Below, in pieces: positions 57,521-64,000 of a DNA stretch of 64,000 nt. Both the position numbers and the translations under genes were made by a program. The stretch covers positions 13,047,904 to 13,111,903 of the forward strand of contig OZ038436.1 of assembly GCA_964036275.1 (NCBI GenBank). Direction: 5' to 3'. The notes beneath the pieces were generated by a model, which had not been told where the DNA came from, made no database searches, and worked only from the letters and a program-made list of their open reading frames with translations. How positions within the stretch are numbered: the first letter of the stretch is position 1; each line of letters starts with the position of its first letter. Source of the DNA: Litoditis marina (taxonomy: Eukaryota; Nematoda; Chromadorea; Rhabditida; Rhabditidae).

Positions 57521-58936
57521 ACCGTAAAACGTATTTCGGCATGATACGGTATACCGTAATATAATACACAGTGAACGTTATGACTGGTTTTGAGTACACG
57601 ATCACTCCAACACTCCATATTAAAAGGGTTACGACATAATAAGGCTGATTCCTTCAGTGCAACATTGAAAAACATACTTTTAGTTGGTTACTGAAATCGT
57701 GACTTGGTATAAGATGGAAAAACTACTGAGTTTCAACGGGCCAAATTCGATGGCATCAAATATATTCCTAACCTCCGCGAAAGAGACACTTTTCTACTCG
57801 GAGATAGATATTTCTCTGATATCTTATAGATAGTTTCACTTATAGTGCTTCTCACAAGTGTTCATGATGTTCTGGTTGTGTACTTCAGAGTAGTTCCAAC
57901 TATAACTTTCAGAATAACAACTGCCTAGCTCCGAATTACGAGTTTTATTGTAAGCCAGCTGTCGTGGTGTTGAAATGTACTAAACAACCATCCTATGAGT
58001 TCACTCCAGGTTAAGCTATTCTTCATCTTTGTAAGACAGCTGCACTAGTGCAATTGATGTTTGTTAAGTGTTGTTTTTGTCTGGCAAAAATAGCAAGGGA
58101 AAAAATTAGCAAGCGCTGGGAAAATGTTAGCTACCGAAAATACCGTATAAAGTACACTTCAAAACTCCTAGTTTACGGTTAACAAACTTTCCACTCGCAT
58201 AGTACCGGTATTTATAATTGTGAATACTCTTATAGACTTTGTCTTGTATCGGAGTGAGAGTGGATTCCGAGAACTGCAAGCATTTTTCAGAGATGTAATG
58301 ATTTGCGCAAATTACTATTTCAAACATTTTGTGAATAGGTTCATCTAGATGTTTACCTCGTTCACGTTAGTTCAGGATCTGCACTCACATTCGAATTATG
58401 CCCAGATAACGTAGCAAACGAAACCACTACTACCCATTTCTTCTATCCTTCTCACATGAAGTTCTGTATTCCCATCACTCATATTGCCTTGCTAAGTTTC
58501 GGAAATGATTCACTGGTTAGATTACTTGCAGTTGGGAGCAAGGAGCAGGCTATCTATAGAATTTACGTCATTCATGGTAGATCAACAATATTTGTTTTGG
58601 AACGTTTACTTTTCTACTTGTAAACTTGTAGTTGAGATAGTTTTCCAGTAGGCTGTCAGCATTTTGAGAAGAGTTTGAAGAACATGGGGTAGTGGTTGCC
58701 CATCGATAATCGCGCTGACACAGATAAAAAGGCGAACAGGCGAGAGGGTGCCAATAATGTCGGCGGCGCCTTCGTTAAAGCAGTTTGTCTTGACAGCTCC
58801 ACAGAAAAATTCAGCGCCGCTCTTTCTCTCTGGCCGTTGTCAGTAGAACGTCACTGTATTAGAGAAGTTGCCGAACAACGTGTTTAGGGTCCGATTTGCA
58901 CAAAGCAGGCCTCATGTTGTCCTATCTCGCTTTGTC

Positions 58937-59003
58937 TGTAGTTTGGTACCGTTGCTTTCCGGTCGAAGTTTATAATCATGGTGTGAATCGTGATCAAACT
59001 ACA
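58937..59003. repeat. mini inverted repeat, TGTAGTTTG...CAAACTACA family
   Basis: TGTAGTTTGGTACC on the left and GATCAAACTACA on the right enclose about 40 bp. Same family as 12,199 and 14,147. Confidence 0.65.
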
Positions 59004-62000
59004 ACGAAAATTGGGGAACTCCCTCTAGTTGACTGCTCGCCAAATTATCGATGTAGAAGAACAGTGGATTAGGTACTCTAGATTTGATGGTACCACTATT
59101 CTTAGTTACTAGGGGGAATTACACTTGTACTTTTGGTAAATCAAGTACACGTTGTGGGTGAAACAATCTAAAGTGTATAATGCCTATCATTTCTACGTGG
59201 TGTCATACAGTATGTAATTAAACTTTATCACGAATGTCAATATTTTTGAATACATTGGCTAATAGAGTACCTAATCGAGTACAAAACCTTGAACTTTCCG
59301 GAAAACACTACTATATTACATTTTGGATTGGATGTTTTGATATCTTGCTGTATTAGTGCAGCTAGGAATGAAGATGACTATATGGATAGTAGTTCTAGTA
59401 AATTAATAGTATATGAGAGTGAGCAACCATAATTATCTGACTGATGAATTCTTCATTATTATTAACCTGCTCTTCTGTACGCGTGTGCTTTCTTTGCCGG
59501 AAACACTAGGTAGTTTTACAACTACTCTTCTTGAGAATTATTCGCGTTCTCTAGTTTGGTGAGCCGTTTCACGTTGTAAGAGGCTGTTTCGAAACAACAA
59601 CTGCGCCGTTGGCAGTCGGATATAAGCTGCCTCCACCGAATGAGGGACCGTGCCGAAAATACTGAACACAATTATACTCTCTGACCGACATTTGAGCAAG
59701 TAAGATAGTCACGGAAAACGTGTGAATTACGTCATGATAATGATAGGTGCACGATTTTCGTCTTTCCTAATATTTAACGCGATCGCTCCATTTCCTTCCA
59801 TTTTACGTTTAATGTTATGAGTTTTCTCGTATGTTTCTGGACTTCGGAAATCTTCGAGAATCCTCAAACCTTCTTATCTGAAGAGAATGTAGGCAACTTT
59901 ACCACCAAGCAAGTGTCGCAAATGCGTTCCCTAATCATGGCGGTTTTGTTTTAGTTTCTTGGGCGGGTAGGGATTAAATATAATGCTGGTAACTTCTCCT
60001 AACACTGAGTGACGGATCAGCACTTGATTTTCTCAGTTTTTCTCTCTAATATAATACTTTATATTATTTTGCAGTTTCAGGTGAGTATAACGAAAGCCGA
60101 ATTCAGTTAGCAGCTGGTAGCTGGTAGGATTTCGACAACCGAAGAGAAATTTCATATGTTACGCTGACAAACGTGTGCAAGGCTGCGAAAACTATATTAG
60201 TGATTTCGGGTAATGTTCTCCTTCTGTAGAAGTTTCATTTGAGTAACCTCTGAAAAGTAGTTTTGTTTTCAAAAAGGTGATTTAATTTAGCGGATGTTTC
60301 TCTCAACACATTCTAGAACCGTCATCGCAATATTCTACATAATATGTTTGTTTTCGGTTCTATTTATGGCAGGTTTTATGGTTTATAATATTTACAGAGA
60401 TATACTTACGGAATAGTGAACATGGCAAGATTAATTTTGTGCCTATTTTCTTGTAAGCCGTGTATAGTATAGTCCTCGCCCATTTATGCGTCGAGCTTTC
60501 TAAGGGTTGTTTTCACTTAAAACATATATTCTTAATTTTTCGAGAAATATCACATTTCGTAATGGAATTCCTGAGTACTATAATACATTAACTTGAAGCG
60601 TGAACAAATCTCTGTGGTTGTTTGATGCCACCCAGTTCACAAGTCTAATACTTCCACTGAGTTGCATTGGGATCAAACTACAAACACATCAGGATCGAAC
60701 AACATGTACAGTTTTCCTTTCTTACCCAGAGCGAAATCCATATCAAACATGAACTAGAACTTCGTATCCTAGTGTAGGAGGAATGAAAAGTACTACAAGC
60801 ATTCATTACATATTTGATTGGCATTGTGGTTCTTCACTCCTTCACATGCATTTCACGTGATTGTTCTTCCGAATCAAACCTCAAGTCATTGCGAGTTAGA
60901 GAGACAAAATGTTACTGAAGTGTATAACTTTAAAGGGACAATGTTTCGTGTACGTGGTAAGTCAACTTGTGTTCAGCTTTCACAATTCGAGTGGAGTGGT
61001 TTCAGATCGTAGTACTGGTTAACAGTTATTTTACACTCATATATTTGAATATAAAGCGGAGTTGGCCGCTGTAATATCTGTTCTTTCTGCTGTGGATCCA
61101 CAACATACAATATAAGGAAACGAAACAGTCACGTGAAACCAAAAAAAGAGCGTATGTCGGAACTTTGATGACACGTTCTACGTGACTCGGCGTACGGGTA
61201 GGAATGCCTATAAGAGTGCAATAACAACATGTCAGCGACTGGAATTTCTTTATATATGGGAGCAGTGAACAGGTGAAAAAATTTTCCCAGTAGATTCAAT
61301 TCTATGGTTTCATACGTCAGTGTATACTCCAAGGATCTGGTTTAGGAATGGTTTGGTTTTGTTTTAGTCGAATTACTATTCTAAATATACACAGCGTAGT
61401 GTTATTCAACTTGAATCTAACGTGCACGCAAGTATAGTTATACTAGTTCCATGCCAGTCTTTTTCAAGTCGCTCGCATGTTATGCTAGGTTGTGTGCATT
61501 CCTGTGTGATAGATAGCTTTACACTTTGGGAGCAGAGTCATTTCCTCGCCAGAAAGAAACATCCGCAGGAATGGGGGATCTCGTACTACGGGCGGTCTCG
61601 AGTGCCAAACAAACTCGAAGTTTATCTCGTATCTCCTGAATGATTTGTATGTCGACCAGTCTTGTATATTTGGCCAACTGCCAGTTATTATTCAGTTATT
61701 ATGTAGCCAGTATTGTTTGTGAAAATTGATGGAAACGGGTGTCATTTGAACTATACGCGTTTCGGGAGAACTTGTAGGAGATACTGGTAACTAAGGGAAA
61801 CTATATTTCAATGTGCAACTAACACAGAAGAATTATGTTGTGTTGTCAGACATAATAACAGTACACTTATTGTCCAACACTGCTTATTCACGAATTAGAA
61901 ATCTACCGCGAATCCTCTGCAGAATCACTATGTTAACTGAATAGCTGTTTGTAACATTGATCAAGTGAAAATGTAGAAATTGGGTTGAACTCTATTCCAC

Positions 62001-62327
62001 ATTGGTGTAATCTATAGTTTTTGAGTTGTTAGGAAGAAGGGTGTAATCCCCTAAATGTTTTCATTGTCAGAGAGCAAAGTGTTGAACGTTGTTCGATTGA
62101 TGAGTGCTCCATCAAAAGTGCGTTCTTCGCTCCCATTTTCTTTTGTGAAGGCTGGCGCCAGCCGCTCGTTGACTTGCGTAGCAACTGTGTGCTCGCTGTT
62201 ATTTGCGCTCTTTTCCTCTCACACTTTAAGATAGAGAGTCGTCTGAGCTCTTGAGAAAAACTCGGAGACAATCAAGCACCTCCAAACGGCAGATAGTCAC
62301 AATTATTTATATACATAACAAAAAAGT

Positions 62328-62333
62328 TTTATT
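62328..62333 (-). terminator. AATAAA polyadenylation signal of the second myosin
   Basis: The first canonical AATAAA on the minus strand that I find downstream of the second myosin stop, 322 nt after it. It defines a plausible 3' UTR end. Confidence 0.45.
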
Positions 62334-62654
62334 ACCACACTCTCTACAGAGAGCGTCGGTTTCACTCGAGCTAAGCTATATAAGACGGACGTACCAGGCG
62401 TCCTGAAACTAGACCTATATCTCGGCCACCGGCAGTCCAAGTTAACAATAAAAATGACAATGAGAGAATCGATCGTCGACAATGTAATGGCGTTCCGAAA
62501 GCGTGGTCAGTGGAGCAGACCGAGACACGTCTTCGAACGCGCGCGGGGTCCTATCGAGTTAGTTTTAGCGAAAGCGTACGAGTGGGAGGAGCGGCATAAT
62601 GTCGTCTGAGAGAAAATACTAAATCATGTAAAAGTGATGCTATAGAATGTGTGT

Positions 62655-64000
62655 TTACTGGGCCCGCTTCTGTCCCCGAATGCGAACCAGGCTGTTCTCG
62701 GCCACCTCGGCGCGCTCTTCGGCGTTTTCGAGAGCCAGCTGAATCTGACGGAACTTGGACAAGTTGGTCGTGGCTACCTCTTCCTGGAAGAAACGAATGG
62801 TTCATGTTGGGTGGTAGAATGATGTTGAGGCAGTTATATTTATAGTTTCTACTTTTGTGGGAATTATTGTGTTCATCCAATATTTGAAATAAAGATCATT
62901 AATTACTAAGAATGATTCGGAGTGTACATCGTCAGCAAACATTGAAACTTTGAGTGAGTTGATAATGAAGTTGAAACAAAGTGTCTGAGAAGCAAAGTTC
63001 AACGGCACTTTTTTCCAGAAGAACTTTCGGTTGGTTTATACATATAGTGTTGTTCGCAAGTCAAACATTACTTATATACATTCCTTCTTATCAAGAAGGA
63101 AGGAAAAATATGTTTGTCCCCGAATCGAGTGTTGTTATTTTCTTACGAGGTTCTTGTAAGTATCGAGAAACTGACCGCCTCTTCGATCTGTCTCTTCTGC
63201 ACGCGAATCTTCTGCTGCAGCTTCTCGACCATTTCTTGGAGTCGGTCGAATGCCTTCTTATCTTCCTCTACCTAAAATCATCGGAACGGTAACTTGAGGA
63301 AGCTGCGGTGTTTCGTGTGCTGACTAAAGGTTGTAGTTTAGGAGCTAGTTAGAGGTTTCATATTTCGTGAAGCCTTCTCAAATCCGCGGGTAATTAATAT
63401 ATTTTAATCTGCAATCATTTTCAGTTATCGGTGTTGACTTGCTGTATTTTGCATGATAGAGAATGATCATACTCATCTAGTAGTTTTTCCATGAGCAGAA
63501 GTGGAAATGTATTCAAGATATTACCTGGAATTGCAGTTCTCGCGATCGTCGTTCCTGCTTGGTGACACCCTTCACGGCCTCCTGGTGGCGTCTCTGCTCA
63601 GTACGGAACTCGGTGTCGAGTATGCGAATGCGCTCCTCAACCTTCGACAGGGCCTTCTGTCCGACTAAAATAAGAAGCATATGTTTCAAAAATTTCTCTC
63701 CGAGGACTTCAATCAGGTTACTTCTATAATTGGGTCAGCTCAAACACCCAATCATTATGTATGAGAGTCCCGACTCGAAAATTATATTTGATGATCTGCC
63801 CAGGGCAGCACCGTTCAGGTGAGTAGCGTTGACGGGTCTCATGAATGTCTAAGAAAGTGTATCACGACGTGACACGAGATATCAAATTTCTTGTTAAAAA
63901 ACACCAATTCGAGGTGTGAAGTTTTTCGATGGTACTTACATTGAACCATGGCACGTTCGGCATCGTCAATCTTGGCCTGGAGGTCCTTGGCGTTGAGTTC
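62655..64000 (-). CDS. second sarcomeric-type myosin heavy chain, C-terminal exons only
   Basis: Four minus-strand exons are visible: 63940-64000 (continues off the window), 63525-63664, 63176-63271 and 62655-62783. They encode the last part of a myosin rod: [70 protein letters not shown], and end [19 protein letters not shown]. The heptad pattern and exon boundaries match those of the UNC-54-like gene, but the tailpiece is short and basic instead of the long Ser/Arg-rich tail. It is therefore a distinct paralogue, transcribed in the same direction, whose stop lies 5.3 kb upstream of the UNC-54-like start codon. Motor domain and muscle type cannot be judged here. Confidence 0.93.

Larger units (their letters stand above)
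57330..62654 (-). other. upstream region of the UNC-54-like gene
   Basis: The 5.3 kb between the two tandem myosins should hold the muscle promoter and enhancer of the downstream gene. The proximal 200 bp is GC-rich and contains TATA and CCAAT/GC boxes. Further out are a mini inverted repeat at 58,937-59,003, a weak inverted pair around 59,069/59,262 (AGGTACTCTA / AGAGTACCT), a single ATCAAACTACAAACAC box near 60,670, and the 3' UTR of the second myosin from about 62,328. No gene is supported. Confidence 0.5.

Noticed and set aside
58696..58887. 63-codon + strand ORF in the myosin upstream region
   Set aside because: No splice context, no recognised motif and no supporting neighbour; it lies in non-coding flank next to a mini inverted repeat.

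Overview
This window comes from a nematode nuclear genome, most likely a rhabditid outside the closest relatives of C. elegans. The evidence is a body-wall-muscle myosin heavy chain with the UNC-54 type of tailpiece, a small major-sperm-protein (MSP) domain gene, pyrimidine-plus-AG junctions directly before start codons (as expected for spliced-leader trans-splicing), short introns ending in TTTCAG, TTTTAG or TTAAG, and an RTE-clade retrotransposon of the type common in nematodes. Genes are split into many small exons (21 and 24 in the two longest + strand genes), more than I would expect in C. elegans. All exon models were built by hand from splice sites and reading phase; each complete model closes in frame.

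Layout: 1-3,200 is repeat-rich with one doubtful small ORF. A five-exon globin-fold gene (+, 3,570-4,919) lies next to a gene-free stretch with 31-bp palindromic repeats. A five-exon MSP-domain gene (-, 6,579-8,197) and a nine-exon peptide-type GPCR (-, 8,762-14,504) follow. From 14.5 to 24.1 kb I find no convincing gene; the stretch holds foldback elements, tRNA-like sequences, a G-tract and GC-rich hairpins.

Two + strand genes, a CHERP-like splicing factor (24,153-32,474) and EMC1 (32,840-46,096), lie head to tail only 365 bp apart and may be an operon. EMC1 carries a 5'-truncated RTE element in intron 4. Its intron 22 carries a 130-bp tandem array with eight TGACGTCA palindromes and a 517-bp inverted repeat with 193-bp arms. 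A complete muscle myosin heavy chain (-, 47,265-57,329, 1,970 aa, UNC-54-like) ends convergently with EMC1. About 5.3 kb upstream of it is the C-terminal end of a second, different sarcomeric-type myosin heavy chain (-, 62,655 to the window edge), so two muscle myosins are in tandem.

I did not find a multi-gene novel system. The best leads are the histidine-poor globin-like protein, the GPCR with EKY in place of DRY and a predicted GC-AG intron, the CRE-palindrome array and long hairpin inside EMC1, the tandem myosins, and several foldback families that look uncatalogued from the sequence alone.
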